Of a stretch of DNA of 64,000 bases, positions 35,372-44,189 are shown piece by piece. Source of the DNA: Comamonadaceae bacterium G21597-S1 (lineage in GTDB: Bacteria > Pseudomonadota > Gammaproteobacteria > Burkholderiales > Burkholderiaceae_C); the NCBI GenBank assembly GCA_027214345.1, contig JAPWHR010000017.1:1-64000 (forward strand), in the 5' to 3' direction. Numbering within the stretch: position 1 is the stretch's first letter; every line of letters starts with the position of its first letter. Both the position numbers and the translations under genes were made by a program. The notes below the pieces were generated by a model. That model had not been told where the DNA came from and did no database searches. It was given only the letters and a program-made list of their open reading frames with translations.

Positions 35372-36997
35372 TCAGCCGCGTGTGGCGGCCAGGATGGCCT
35401 GTGCGCCCTTGTGCGCGACCATCGTCGTCGGTGCATGGGTATTGCCCGAGGTGACGTTCGGAAACACCGAGGCGTCGACCACGTAGAGATGCTCCAGGCC
35501 ATGCACCTTCAGGTCGGCATCGACGACCGAGGTCGCCGGATCGGGGCCCATCGCGCAACTGCCCACCGGGTGGTAACAGGTGCTGGCGCGATTGCGGAAG
35601 TCCTCGACCATGGCCGCGTCGTCCATGGTGTCGAGCCGTGGCGCGATCGGGGCACGGATCAGGCCCCGCATGGCGTCGGTGTTCTCCAGCCGCCGGATCA
35701 GCTGCGCGCCGCGCAAGGCCTGTGCCACGTCTTCGGGGTGCGAAAGATACCCCGGCGTGATGATCGGCGCGCTGGCGGCGTCGGGGCCGGCGATTTCCAC
35801 CCGCCCGCGGCTGAGCGGCCGGCAGGGCTGGAAACACAGGATGAAGCCGGCGAACCGGTCCGGCACGATCTGCGTGCCGGTCTTCGATGCGGCCAGCGTA
35901 TAGGTGATCGGGTTGCAATACAGCTGCATGTCGGCCTGCGGCGCGCCGGCGTGCGAGCGCACGAATCCGCCGCACTGATTGACGCTGATGCTCAGCGGGC
36001 CGCCCAGCGTCGTGACGTATTGCACACCGACACGCAGCTTGCCCCACAGGCTGGACAACACGTTGTTCAGTGTGGGCTCGCGCGACTGGTAGCTGTAGCT
36101 CATCGCCAGGTGGTCCTGCAGCCGGGCGCCAACCTGCTCCTGCACCAGCACCGGCGCGATGCCGTGGCGTTGCAGCAGCGCGCCCGGCCCCACGCCCGAG
36201 AGCTGCAGCAGTTGCGGACTCTGGATGGCGCCGGCGCTGAGTACCACCGCCGCACGGGCCCGGGCCGTGTGGCGGGCACCACCCTGGCGGTACGACACGC
36301 CGACGGCCTTGCGGCCTTCGAACACGATGCGTTCGGCCAGCGCGCCGGTGGCCAGCGTGACCTGGCCGCGGCGCAATGCCGGGCGCAGGAAGGCATCGGC
36401 CGCCGACCAGCGCATGCCGCGCCGGGTGTTGATGTGGTACCGGCCGACTCCCTCGGGCGCGGGGCCGTTGAAGTCCTCGGTGAGCGGCAATCCGGCTTGT
36501 TGTGCGGCGGCGAAGAAGTGCCGCGCCATCGGATGCAGTTGCCGGCGCACGTCGCTGACGAACAAGGGGCCGCCTTCGGCCGCCGGTGTTCCGTCGGCGT
36601 CGACACGCCGCTCGAATCGGTCATAGACCGGCGCCACGTCGCTCCAGCCCCAGCCGCGGTTGCCGGCGGCGGCCCAGTCGTCGAAGTCGACCGGCAGCCC
36701 GCGGCAATAGACCATGGCGTTGATCGAACTCGAGCCGCCCAGCACCTTGCCGCGCGGGAAATAGATGCGCCGGTCCTTCAGTCCCGGGTCGGACTGGGCC
36801 TCGAACTTCCAGTTGACGCGTTCGTCGTAGAAGGTCTTGCCGTAGCCGATCGGCATGTTGATCCACAACCGCCGGTCATGGCCGCCGGCCTCGAGCACCA
36901 GCACCGTGGCCCGCCCGCCGGCGCTGAGCTGGTCGGCCAGCACACAGCCGGCCGAACCGGCGCCGACGACGATGTAGTCGTATTCCTGAGCCGCCAC
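35372..36997 (-). CDS. GMC family FAD-dependent oxidoreductase
   Basis: Glucose-methanol-choline oxidoreductase of 541 aa. The FAD dinucleotide fold is YIVVGAGSAGCVLADQL near the N-terminus, followed by GKVLGGSSSINAMVYCRG and SAGAIQSPQLLQLSGVGP (GMC signatures) and the catalytic His in CYHPVGSCAMG. It starts at a GTG (36997) with an AAGGA site about 7 bp upstream. It probably oxidises an alcohol or sugar at the head of the catabolic series, upstream of the dehydratase and aldehyde dehydrogenase. A second GMC enzyme occurs at 45894. Confidence 0.93.
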   Translation of the reverse strand: MAAQEYDYIVVGAGSAGCVLADQLSAGGRATVLVLEAGGHDRRLWINMPIGYGKTFYDERVNWKFEAQSDPGLKDRRIYFPRGKVLGGSSSINAMVYCRGLPVDFDDWAAAGNRGWGWSDVAPVYDRFERRVDADGTPAAEGGPLFVSDVRRQLHPMARHFFAAAQQAGLPLTEDFNGPAPEGVGRYHINTRRGMRWSAADAFLRPALRRGQVTLATGALAERIVFEGRKAVGVSYRQGGARHTARARAAVVLSAGAIQSPQLLQLSGVGPGALLQRHGIAPVLVQEQVGARLQDHLAMSYSYQSREPTLNNVLSSLWGKLRVGVQYVTTLGGPLSISVNQCGGFVRSHAGAPQADMQLYCNPITYTLAASKTGTQIVPDRFAGFILCFQPCRPLSRGRVEIAGPDAASAPIITPGYLSHPEDVAQALRGAQLIRRLENTDAMRGLIRAPIAPRLDTMDDAAMVEDFRNRASTCYHPVGSCAMGPDPATSVVDADLKVHGLEHLYVVDASVFPNVTSGNTHAPTTMVAHKGAQAILAATRG

Positions 36998-37161
36998 GAG
37001 AGTCCTTGTTCTTCGCCCGGCGCGCGACGCAATGGCGCCGTCGTGCAGGCAGAAACGAAAGTGTAGGCGGCAACCGCCGTCGCGGCCCGTCCCGGGCGGC
37101 GCGGCAATTCAAGTAATTGACCCGGCGTGTGATGCCGGCGTCGGCCGGGCTCCGGCCGGTG

Positions 37162-38523
37162 TCAGGCTGCCGGGCCGGGCGGGACCGTGGGCGGTGGAAT
37201 CGGCTCTTCCGGCGGTGGCCGTGGCGGCTCCTCTTCCGGCGGCGGGGGCGGTGCGGTCTCGCCCGCCGCGGCGTCGTGCGCCGGCATTTCGCTGTCGGGA
37301 AAACGCGGGTCCATCGGCAGCACCGCCTGGGTGCTGGCGCCGGCCATGACGAAGTCGGCTTTCTCGCTGGGTTCGCCGCGGTTCATCGGGAACTTGCGCC
37401 GGTAGTGCCAGGTCAGTGCCGCCAGCGCGGCCAGCACCACGGAGAAATACAGCATCAGGGCCTCGGGTCCGATCAGGTCCATCATGCCGCCAGCCAGCGT
37501 CGGGCCGATGGTGGCGCCCATGCCGTTGAGCAGCAGCAGGCCGCCGGTGACCTGCAGCACCTTGACCCGGTCGACCAGGTCGTTGACATGGGCGACGCTG
37601 ATGCCGTAGACCGTGAACGCCAGACCGCCGAACACGACACCCAGCGCGATCAGCGAATTCTCGTAGTCGCGCGCCAGCAGGAAACCGACCGCGGCGACGC
37701 CCGCGCAGGCAACGGCTACCCAGAACAGCACCAGGCGCCGGTCGTGACGGTCGGAGAAATGGCCCACCGGCCACTGGAAGGCGGCACCGCCCAGGATGGT
37801 GGCCGCCATGAAGGTGGCGATGCCGGCGTCGCTGAAGCCCACGCCGGCGCCGAACACATGGCCCAGGCCCAGCAGCGGGCCGCTGAGCATGCCCGACACC
37901 AGCGCGCCGAGGGTGCCGATGGGCGAAATGGTGAACAACTCGATCAGGCTGAACTTGGGCGCCTCGGTGATCTCGGGCTGCTCGACCGGCGTCAGCGTGA
38001 TCGGCAGCAACGCGAACGAGAACAGCACCGAGACCAGCACGAAGGGCACGAAACCGTTGCGGTCGCCGACCAGGATCAGCCACTGCCCGACCGCCAGTGC
38101 GACCATGTTGACGACCAGGTAGATGGCGAACACCTTGCCCCGCTTGTCGGTGGGCGCCACCACGTTGAGCCAGCTCTCCACCACCAGATACAGGCCGACC
38201 AGGCACAGGCCGGTGATGAAACGCAGCGCGCCCCAGAACACGGGGTTGATCCACAAGGCGTGCAGCAGCGGCAAGGTCGACGCCACCGAGGCCATGGCCG
38301 CGAAGGCACGGATGAAGCCGACCTTGCGGATGATGTGCGGGCAGGCATAGGTGCCGTAGATGGCGCCGGCGAAATACGCCGACATCACCAGGCCGGTCAC
38401 CAGGCTGGAGAAATTGGCCGTCGAGGCCTGCGCGCCGATGGCGGCGAACATCAGGCCGGTGCCCACGATCAGCAGGCCCACGCCGCTGAGCAGGGCTGCC
38501 AGAGGAATCAACAGTTTTCCCAA
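37162..38523 (-). CDS. MFS transporter (YcaD-like) with proline-rich tail
   Basis: Twelve-helix MFS carrier (453 aa). It resembles the YcaD/MFS_1-like group by GLYLVVESWLNVVAPTDKRGKVFAIYLVVNMVALAVGQ. The last roughly 45 residues are a cytosolic proline/glutamate tail (PPPPPEEEPPRPPPEEP). The apparent start is TTG at 38523 with no strong ribosome site; an in-frame TTG 12 bp inside follows GGGAAA and is an alternative. It lies 164 bp upstream of the GMC gene on the same strand and could import the substrate of that pathway. Confidence 0.83.
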   Translation of the reverse strand: MGKLLIPLAALLSGVGLLIVGTGLMFAAIGAQASTANFSSLVTGLVMSAYFAGAIYGTYACPHIIRKVGFIRAFAAMASVASTLPLLHALWINPVFWGALRFITGLCLVGLYLVVESWLNVVAPTDKRGKVFAIYLVVNMVALAVGQWLILVGDRNGFVPFVLVSVLFSFALLPITLTPVEQPEITEAPKFSLIELFTISPIGTLGALVSGMLSGPLLGLGHVFGAGVGFSDAGIATFMAATILGGAAFQWPVGHFSDRHDRRLVLFWVAVACAGVAAVGFLLARDYENSLIALGVVFGGLAFTVYGISVAHVNDLVDRVKVLQVTGGLLLLNGMGATIGPTLAGGMMDLIGPEALMLYFSVVLAALAALTWHYRRKFPMNRGEPSEKADFVMAGASTQAVLPMDPRFPDSEMPAHDAAAGETAPPPPPEEEPPRPPPEEPIPPPTVPPGPAA

Positions 38524-38739
38524 GATCCGGTCTCGATTGCTGGGTGATGGACGGGTGCCGGGAGCGCAGCGCTGCCGCGATCCCGAAGGACCGTCACGGT
38601 ATCACACGCACGCGCCACCCCGGTGATGCGCAGGCGACCGGTCCGGTTCCGGGGGGCCGCAGGTTCGTGGCCGCAACCGGTCCCCGCGGGCTGATTTTTT
38701 GGCAAGATACGAGCCTTCAAAATACCAGCAGGGAGACTC

Positions 38740-39342
38740 ATGCAATCCATGCAAACCGCGCGCACGCGGTCATGGCTGCGGGCCGCGGCGGCTGTCACCG
38801 CGATGCTGGCCTGCGGCCTGGTCCAGGCCGCCACGGTCCAGACCGGCACCTGCGCGCGGGTCGACGGCAGCCTGATCCACTGGTCGTTGACACCGCCGCT
38901 GCACGCCGCGCCCGACGCCCGGTCGCCCCGCGGCGTCTTGCTGGTCGCCCAGGGTTCGGGTTGCCATCCGGCGTCGGCCAGTGCCAGTGTGGCGTCGGCC
39001 CATGCCGTCGCGCTGCAGGTCCTGCAGGCCTTGCGCGATGCGCTGGCACCGGTCGCATCGGCGCGGCTGGCGCAACAGGCGTACCGGGACGCCGGCCATG
39101 GCGGCCTGACCTACTGGGAACTGTCGGGCCATGATCATTTCATGGTCGATGCGCACGGTATCGACCAGCGCGATCGGGTGCTGGGCCGGGTCGCGACCCG
39201 GGTCGCGGATCGCCTGGCCGAGCGCGCGCGCACCGGAGCGGACGACGACGCCGTGGATGGATCGGCGGTCGGCTCCACGATGCCCGATGCGGACCTGTTG
39301 CGCTGGCACCGTTCGATGCGGCGCCTGCAACCCTGGGGCTGA
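38740..39342 (+). CDS. Exported protein, possibly an internally deleted alpha/beta hydrolase
   Basis: Protein of 200 aa with a Sec signal peptide (residues 1-31, cleavage near VQA) and an AGGGAGA ribosome site. The mature part has GVLLVAQGSGCHPAS, which looks like the early strand and oxyanion-hole GSGC of some alpha/beta hydrolases, and later TYWELSGHDHFMVD, which looks like the catalytic-His region. The nucleophile elbow expected between them is absent and the protein is much shorter than an ordinary hydrolase. It may be a decayed or novel relative. Function not assigned. Confidence 0.65.
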   Translation: MQSMQTARTRSWLRAAAAVTAMLACGLVQAATVQTGTCARVDGSLIHWSLTPPLHAAPDARSPRGVLLVAQGSGCHPASASASVASAHAVALQVLQALRDALAPVASARLAQQAYRDAGHGGLTYWELSGHDHFMVDAHGIDQRDRVLGRVATRVADRLAERARTGADDDAVDGSAVGSTMPDADLLRWHRSMRRLQPWG

Positions 39343-39346
39343 CACG

Positions 39347-39868
39347 ATGACTCCGCATGGTTTTGCGTTTCGTCCGATGCGCGCGGCCGACCAGGCCGTC
39401 CTGTGGGAGATCCTGCACGTGGCCTTGTGGGACCCGCCACCGGCGCCGCTGCGTCCGCGCGCGGTGCTCGACAGTCCGGGCGTGCGTATCTACGCCGAAT
39501 CCTGGGGCCGCGCCGGCGACGTTGGCGTGATGGCCGAACAGCCGGGCGCCGACACGGTTCCGGTCGGCGCCTGCTGGATGCGTCTGGTGCCCGACGGGCA
39601 AGGCCTGGCGCATGTCGACGACACGACACCGCAACTGGGCATCGCCGTGTTGCCGCCCTGGCAGCGCCAGGGGCTCGGCCGGCCGATGATGCTGGCCGCG
39701 CTGGCTGCGGCGCGCGACGCCGGTTATCGCCAGGTGTCGCTGACCGTGCATCCGCAGAATCCGGCGATCCGGATGTACGAGTCCTGCGGCTTTCGCAAGG
39801 CCGGGCTGCGTAACAGCTTCCACCTGATGGTGGTCGGGCTGGGGTCGGCGCCGGCCGATATACAGTAG
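39347..39868 (+). CDS. GNAT family N-acetyltransferase
   Basis: Acetyltransferase of 173 aa with the GNAT core: FAFRPMRAADQAVLWEILHVALWD at the N-terminus, LGIAVLPPWQRQGLGRPMMLAAL with the acetyl-CoA loop QRQGLG, and VSLTVHPQNPAIRMYESCGFRKAG. It starts 4 bp after the upstream exported-protein gene, so the two are probably co-transcribed. Acceptor unknown. Confidence 0.9.
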   Translation: MTPHGFAFRPMRAADQAVLWEILHVALWDPPPAPLRPRAVLDSPGVRIYAESWGRAGDVGVMAEQPGADTVPVGACWMRLVPDGQGLAHVDDTTPQLGIAVLPPWQRQGLGRPMMLAALAAARDAGYRQVSLTVHPQNPAIRMYESCGFRKAGLRNSFHLMVVGLGSAPADIQ

Positions 39869-40026
39869 GACTTGCGGATGCCGGCCTCGTGCCGGTGCCG
39901 GATTGCGTCGCGGCCGGGCAGCGGAACGTTCGGGGGCCGGGTGGTGATGCTGCGGGCCGAGAAGGTCGCGTTCGGGAAGGCCGACGAGGCGGCGACCGGG
40001 CTGGCAAACACGGACAAGGAGGTCGG

Positions 40027-40449
40027 ATGGACATCAACCGTTTCATGGAGGGTTACAAGGCGGCCTGGGAAGCCCGCAACAAGGCGATGTTCGCCGCCTT
40101 GTTCCAGCCCGACGGCGTTTACCACAACACGCCGTTCGCCAGCCAGCGCGGCCATGCCGAACTGGCCGCCTACTGGAGCCGTGTCGAGCTGCAGTCCGAC
40201 GTGCAGCTGCGTTACGAGGTGCTGGCGAGCCTGCCGGATGCCGGCCTGGCGCATTGGCATGTCACCTACCAGGTGACGTCGGAAGAGCTGTTCCGCATCT
40301 GGGCCGCATCGACCGGCACCAGCGTGCCGGCGCGCCAGCCGGGCGAACCGCTGCCGCGCATGGTGCTCGACGGCGCCTTGCAGGCACGTTTCGTCGATGG
40401 CCTGTGCGCCGAATGCCGGATCTGGTGGCACAGCATGCCGCAAGCATGA
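40027..40449 (+). CDS. SnoaL/NTF2-like protein
   Basis: Small cone-barrel-fold protein of 140 aa: MDINRFMEGYKAAWEARNKAMFAALFQPDGVYHNTPF is the typical NTF2-like opening, where the helix and PDGVYHNTP strand line the cavity. The later segment WHVTYQVTSEELFRIWAA is strand-like. The ATG at 40027 is chosen by family fit and an AAGGAGG ribosome site about 6 bp upstream. It is followed almost directly by a TfoX-C-domain gene. Ligand or reaction unknown. Confidence 0.85.
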   Translation: MDINRFMEGYKAAWEARNKAMFAALFQPDGVYHNTPFASQRGHAELAAYWSRVELQSDVQLRYEVLASLPDAGLAHWHVTYQVTSEELFRIWAASTGTSVPARQPGEPLPRMVLDGALQARFVDGLCAECRIWWHSMPQA

Positions 40450-40450
40450 C

Positions 40451-40801
40451 ATGGGCCAGCGCAGGCCGGACACCCCCATGCCGGTGACACGGCGCCAGCG
40501 TGCCGCGGCGCCGGGCGGCGCGCTGGCCCGGCTTCCCAACCTGGGGCCGGCCTCGGCCGCCATGTTGCATGCCGCCGGCATCACGACCCCGGAGCAACTG
40601 CGCGTACTCGGCTCGGTGGCGGCCTACGTCCGGGTCCGCCGCAGCGGCGTGTGGGTGTCGTTGAACCTGCTGTGGGCGCTCGAGGGCGCCTTGTGCGGGT
40701 TGCCATGGCAGACTGTGGCGCAGGAGCATCGCACCAGCCTGTTGCTGGCGCTCGATGCCATGGAGCCGGCCAAGGGTGCCCGCGTGCCGGCGCAGGGGTG
40801 A
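40451..40801 (+). CDS. TfoX/Sxy C-terminal domain protein
   Basis: Protein of 116 aa carrying a stand-alone TfoX C-terminal domain: LARLPNLGPASAAMLHAAGITTPEQLRVLGSVAAYVRVR, a helix-hairpin-helix-like segment, then LLWALEGALCGLPWQTVAQEHRTSLLLALD. In competence regulator TfoX this domain accompanies an N-terminal one that is missing here. It starts one base after the stop of the SnoaL-like gene and 6 bp before the next GNAT gene, so it belongs to this small operon. A role in DNA binding or regulation is only inferred. Confidence 0.88.
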   Translation: MGQRRPDTPMPVTRRQRAAAPGGALARLPNLGPASAAMLHAAGITTPEQLRVLGSVAAYVRVRRSGVWVSLNLLWALEGALCGLPWQTVAQEHRTSLLLALDAMEPAKGARVPAQG

Positions 40802-40807
40802 ACACAG

Positions 40808-41275
40808 ATGCAGGCGACCACGATGCGGATCCGCCCGTTTGACGAGACCGACGGCCCGGCGGTCGTCGCGTTGTGGCAGGCCTGCGGGCTGACGCGCCCC
40901 TGGAACGATCCGGCGCGCGACATCGCGCGCAAGCTGGCGGTGCAGCGCGATCTGTTCCTGGTGGGCATCCATGAAGGCGTCTTGATGGCCAGCGCCATGG
41001 CCGGTTACGATGGCCATCGCGGCTGGGTCAACTACCTGGCGGTGCATCCCGACTGGCGGCGCCAGGGCCATGGCGAGGCCTTGATGCACGAGGTCGAGCG
41101 GCGGCTGCTGGCGCTGGGTTGTCCCAAGCTCAACCTGCAGGTGCGCAGCGGCAATACGCAGGTGCTCGATTTCTACCGGGCACTGGGTTACCTGCAGGAC
41201 GACGTCGTGAGCCTGGGCAAGCGCCTGATCTCCGATACCCCCGCGGGCGACCCGCCCCGAGCAACGACATCATGA
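40808..41275 (+). CDS. GNAT family acetyltransferase (YpeA-like)
   Basis: Acetyltransferase of 155 aa similar to YpeA: MRIRPFDETDGPAVVALWQACGLTRPWNDP, VNYLAVHPDWRRQGHGEALMHEVERRLLALG (acetyl-CoA loop RRQGHG) and LNLQVRSGNTQVLDFYRALGY. Its stop overlaps the start of the PLP enzyme downstream by 4 bp (ATGA), indicating translational coupling. Acceptor unknown. Confidence 0.92.
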   Translation: MQATTMRIRPFDETDGPAVVALWQACGLTRPWNDPARDIARKLAVQRDLFLVGIHEGVLMASAMAGYDGHRGWVNYLAVHPDWRRQGHGEALMHEVERRLLALGCPKLNLQVRSGNTQVLDFYRALGYLQDDVVSLGKRLISDTPAGDPPRATTS

Positions 41276-42435
41276 ACACGACGACAAACCTTCCCGGCGC
41301 ATCCGCCATCCATGCCCGCCTCGGACTGCATCCGGTCATCAATGCCGCGGGCACCTTCACGCCGCTCGGTGTCTCGCGTTCATCGCCGGCGGTCGCCGAT
41401 GCCGTGGCGCAGTCGCTGCAGGAATTTTTCGTCATCGACGAGCTGCAGGCGCTCGCCGGCCGGGCGCTGGCCGACTGGAGTGGCGCGCAGGCTGGCGCGG
41501 TGACGCATTGCGTGTCCGCCGGCATCACGATGGCGGTGGCCGCGGCGATGGCCGGCGACACGCCGCAGGCCGTGGCCGCGCTGCCGGACAGCCGCGGCAT
41601 GCCCGGCAAGGTCGTGTTGCCCGCCGGACATGCAATCGACTACGGTCATCCGATCCTGACCGACATCCGGCTCGCCGGCGCAACGCCGGTGCTGGCCGGC
41701 AACCCGCAACACTGCAGTGCGCAGGATCTGGAGCAGGCGCTGGCGCAGGACGCCGTCGCCTGCCTGCTGCTGGTCTCGTCGCGCCTGGTGCGCGGCCAGG
41801 GCCCGGACCTGGCCGTGGCGGTACGGCTCGCCCATGCGCGCGGCGTGCCGGTCATCATCGACGGCGCGGCACAGGACATGCGCGTGCCGGAGCTGCTCGC
41901 CAGCGGTGCCGACGCGGTGCTGGCCAGTGCGCACAAGTACCTGGCATCGCCGACCGCCGGGCTGGTCGTGGGCACGGCGGACTTCGTGCGCGCGTTCCGG
42001 GCCCAGGAGAAAGGCATCGGGCGGGCGATGAAGGCCGGCAAGGAGGCCATCGTCGGTGTGCTGGCGGCCCTGGCGCACCGCGCGGTGCTCGACCTTCCCG
42101 CCTGGCGCGACACGCAGCGCCGCAAGGTCGAGGCCTTCATCGAGGCACTGGCACCGATCCCCGGCCTGCACGCCGAAGCGCTGCCGGATCCGGCCGGCAT
42201 GCCGTTCTCGCGGGTCGTCGTGTCGGTTGGCGATCCGTCGCAGCCGGGCTGGACGGCGCAGTGGCTGGCTGGCCGTCTGCGCGAGGGCACTCCGTCGATC
42301 CGGGTCATGGAGCATGCGCTGGCCCATGGCCAGCTGGTGCTGGAACTGGTGCCGCTGCGGGACGACGAAATCGGCGCCATCGTGCGCGCGCTCGTGCTCG
42401 CGCGCGATGCCGGTCCCGGGTCGCCGGCGCGCTGA
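41272..42435 (+). CDS. SelA-like PLP-dependent enzyme (aminotransferase class V fold)
   Basis: PLP enzyme of 387 aa related to selenocysteine synthase SelA and to D-glucosaminate-6-phosphate ammonia-lyase: the opening LHPVINAAGTFTPLGVSRSSPAVADAV is the family hallmark. The cofactor lysine is probably in ASAHKYLASPTAGLVVG, and the PLP-binding Asp in VPVIIDGAAQDM. It is shorter than SelA and lacks its N-terminal helical domain, so it likely acts on an amino sugar acid or an amino acid and not on tRNA. It is coupled to the GNAT gene by ATGA overlap. Confidence 0.85.
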   Translation: MNTTTNLPGASAIHARLGLHPVINAAGTFTPLGVSRSSPAVADAVAQSLQEFFVIDELQALAGRALADWSGAQAGAVTHCVSAGITMAVAAAMAGDTPQAVAALPDSRGMPGKVVLPAGHAIDYGHPILTDIRLAGATPVLAGNPQHCSAQDLEQALAQDAVACLLLVSSRLVRGQGPDLAVAVRLAHARGVPVIIDGAAQDMRVPELLASGADAVLASAHKYLASPTAGLVVGTADFVRAFRAQEKGIGRAMKAGKEAIVGVLAALAHRAVLDLPAWRDTQRRKVEAFIEALAPIPGLHAEALPDPAGMPFSRVVVSVGDPSQPGWTAQWLAGRLREGTPSIRVMEHALAHGQLVLELVPLRDDEIGAIVRALVLARDAGPGSPAR

Positions 42436-42464
42436 GAACCGGCCGGGCGCCGGCGTCCGTGCCG

Positions 42465-44162
42465 TCAGGCGTGGTTGTCGCCGCGCGTCAGCAGCCGGCC
42501 GAGCCAGGTGCGTGGCGGCTCGTGGCCGGTGCGCAGGTAATCGATCACGATGTCATCGGCGAGCGTGCGCCGTTGCAATTGCTCGACCACCGGGGTACCG
42601 GCGAAGACGATCCGGTCGTTTTTCGCCAGCGGCAGGTTGACGTCGGGCAGCAACATGTCGTTGCCACCGCGGCTGAGCATCAACGCGACCACCGGCAGCC
42701 TGGCGCTGCGCTGGAGCGGATCGGCCATCAGGTGCGACAACGCGAACGGCGGCTCGGGCCTTTCGCCGAAGACATGGGCCACGCCCACCAGTTCCGGTGC
42801 GATGCGCACGCCCCAGATATACGGCACCTTGTCGCCGACCACCTCGCGCAGGCGCTGGATCAGCCCGACAGCCCAGGCGTTGGGCTGGTTGCGCGCACGC
42901 ATCAGGAAGCGGTTGAGCAACGGCGTGGTCATCTCCTGCAGCACTTCGTTGGTCATCAGTTGCGCCTGGACAAACTCCATGTCGGCGTGTGCGGCCGCGA
43001 TCAGCGCCCGGTTGCCGACCTGGTTCTGGCGCACCACGACGAACAACTTCTTGTGGAGGCGCCGCGCGGCAATGATGACTGCGAGATTGCTGGCATCGAC
43101 GTCGGTGCAGGCAATCAGGCCGCAGGCCTGATCGATGCCGGCGCGGCGCAGGGCTTCCTCGGCCACGCTGTTGCCGACGATGCCATCGTCGCTGCATTGC
43201 GCCGGATCGATGTCGATCGCCTTCCAGCTCAGGCCGGCGTCGGCCAGGGCCTGGGCGACCGCGTGGCCGAACCGGCCGTAGCCCGCGATCACCCAATGCC
43301 CGTGCGGCAATACGAAACGCGGCGGCGGCTCCGCTCCCGGCACGCCGGTGATCCAGTCCTCGAGCCGCAAGGTGTCGGGCTTGGACAGCGCCATCGCGAA
43401 GTTCACGCCGAAACTGTGAAAGGGGTTGACGACGATCACGTTGCCGAACTCGCTGAGCATGTCCTGCGCGGCTTCGGACTTCACCCGCGCCAGCAGCCGG
43501 CAGTCCTTGGCCAGCGCCCGCGCACCGATCACGATGGCCTGGTTGACCTGGTCGTCGCCGGTGAGCGCGATCAGCCCCATGCAGTTGGGCATGCGGATGC
43601 CGGCCGTCAGCAACACGTCGGGTGCGCGGGCATCGGCGACCAGCAGTGCGGTGGGATGCTGCATGTCGCTGACCAGGTGTGCCCGCGTGCGTTGCTCGTC
43701 TTGCTCGAGCACGACGGTGCCGTAGCCGATGCGGTCGAGCGCCGCGACCAGCCGGCGGCCGCTCTGCCCGTAGCCGCAGACGACATAGAAGCGCTCGGTC
43801 ATGCGCGCCACGCTGCGCTCGAACCGGTGGTGCCGCAGCGCCAGCTTGAACGCCGGATGCCCGGCCAGTGCGAACACCGAACCCAGCGTGTAGGCCCATC
43901 CGACGACCGACAGGTAGATCGACAGCGTCATCCACAGGCGTTGCGCGTACGAGAACGGGTAGGGCACCTCGCCGAAGCCGATCGTCGTCGCGGTGTAGGT
44001 CATGACGTAGAACGCGTCGAACACGCTCAGTCGCCAGGGCTGGCCCGACGGGTCGGTCCCCGGCATCAGCACCAATCCGAAGATCGCGATCGTGTAGACG
44101 GAAACCAGCGTGATCAGCGGCGCACGCAGGCGCCGCAACACGAGCACGAGGATGTCCGACAT
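42465..44162 (-). CDS. Potassium channel with two RCK (TrkA-N) domains
   Basis: Ion channel protein of 565 aa. The membrane part has two or three helices and a pore loop with the K+ selectivity filter TATTIGFGE at about residues 58-66. Two cytoplasmic RCK N-domains follow: VVCGYGQSGRRLVAALDRIGY (about 128) and VIAGYGRFGHAVAQALADAG (about 290), each GxGxxG nucleotide/ligand-binding folds, with TrkA-C-like ends. It probably forms a ligand-gated K+ channel. It is 27 bp downstream of the small membrane protein gene in an operon with a nucleotide cyclase. No cyclic-nucleotide-binding domain is present. Confidence 0.9.
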   Translation of the reverse strand: MSDILVLVLRRLRAPLITLVSVYTIAIFGLVLMPGTDPSGQPWRLSVFDAFYVMTYTATTIGFGEVPYPFSYAQRLWMTLSIYLSVVGWAYTLGSVFALAGHPAFKLALRHHRFERSVARMTERFYVVCGYGQSGRRLVAALDRIGYGTVVLEQDEQRTRAHLVSDMQHPTALLVADARAPDVLLTAGIRMPNCMGLIALTGDDQVNQAIVIGARALAKDCRLLARVKSEAAQDMLSEFGNVIVVNPFHSFGVNFAMALSKPDTLRLEDWITGVPGAEPPPRFVLPHGHWVIAGYGRFGHAVAQALADAGLSWKAIDIDPAQCSDDGIVGNSVAEEALRRAGIDQACGLIACTDVDASNLAVIIAARRLHKKLFVVVRQNQVGNRALIAAAHADMEFVQAQLMTNEVLQEMTTPLLNRFLMRARNQPNAWAVGLIQRLREVVGDKVPYIWGVRIAPELVGVAHVFGERPEPPFALSHLMADPLQRSARLPVVALMLSRGGNDMLLPDVNLPLAKNDRIVFAGTPVVEQLQRRTLADDIVIDYLRTGHEPPRTWLGRLLTRGDNHA

Positions 44163-44189
44163 CGTTCCTCGCCCCGGAGCTTCGTGCCG

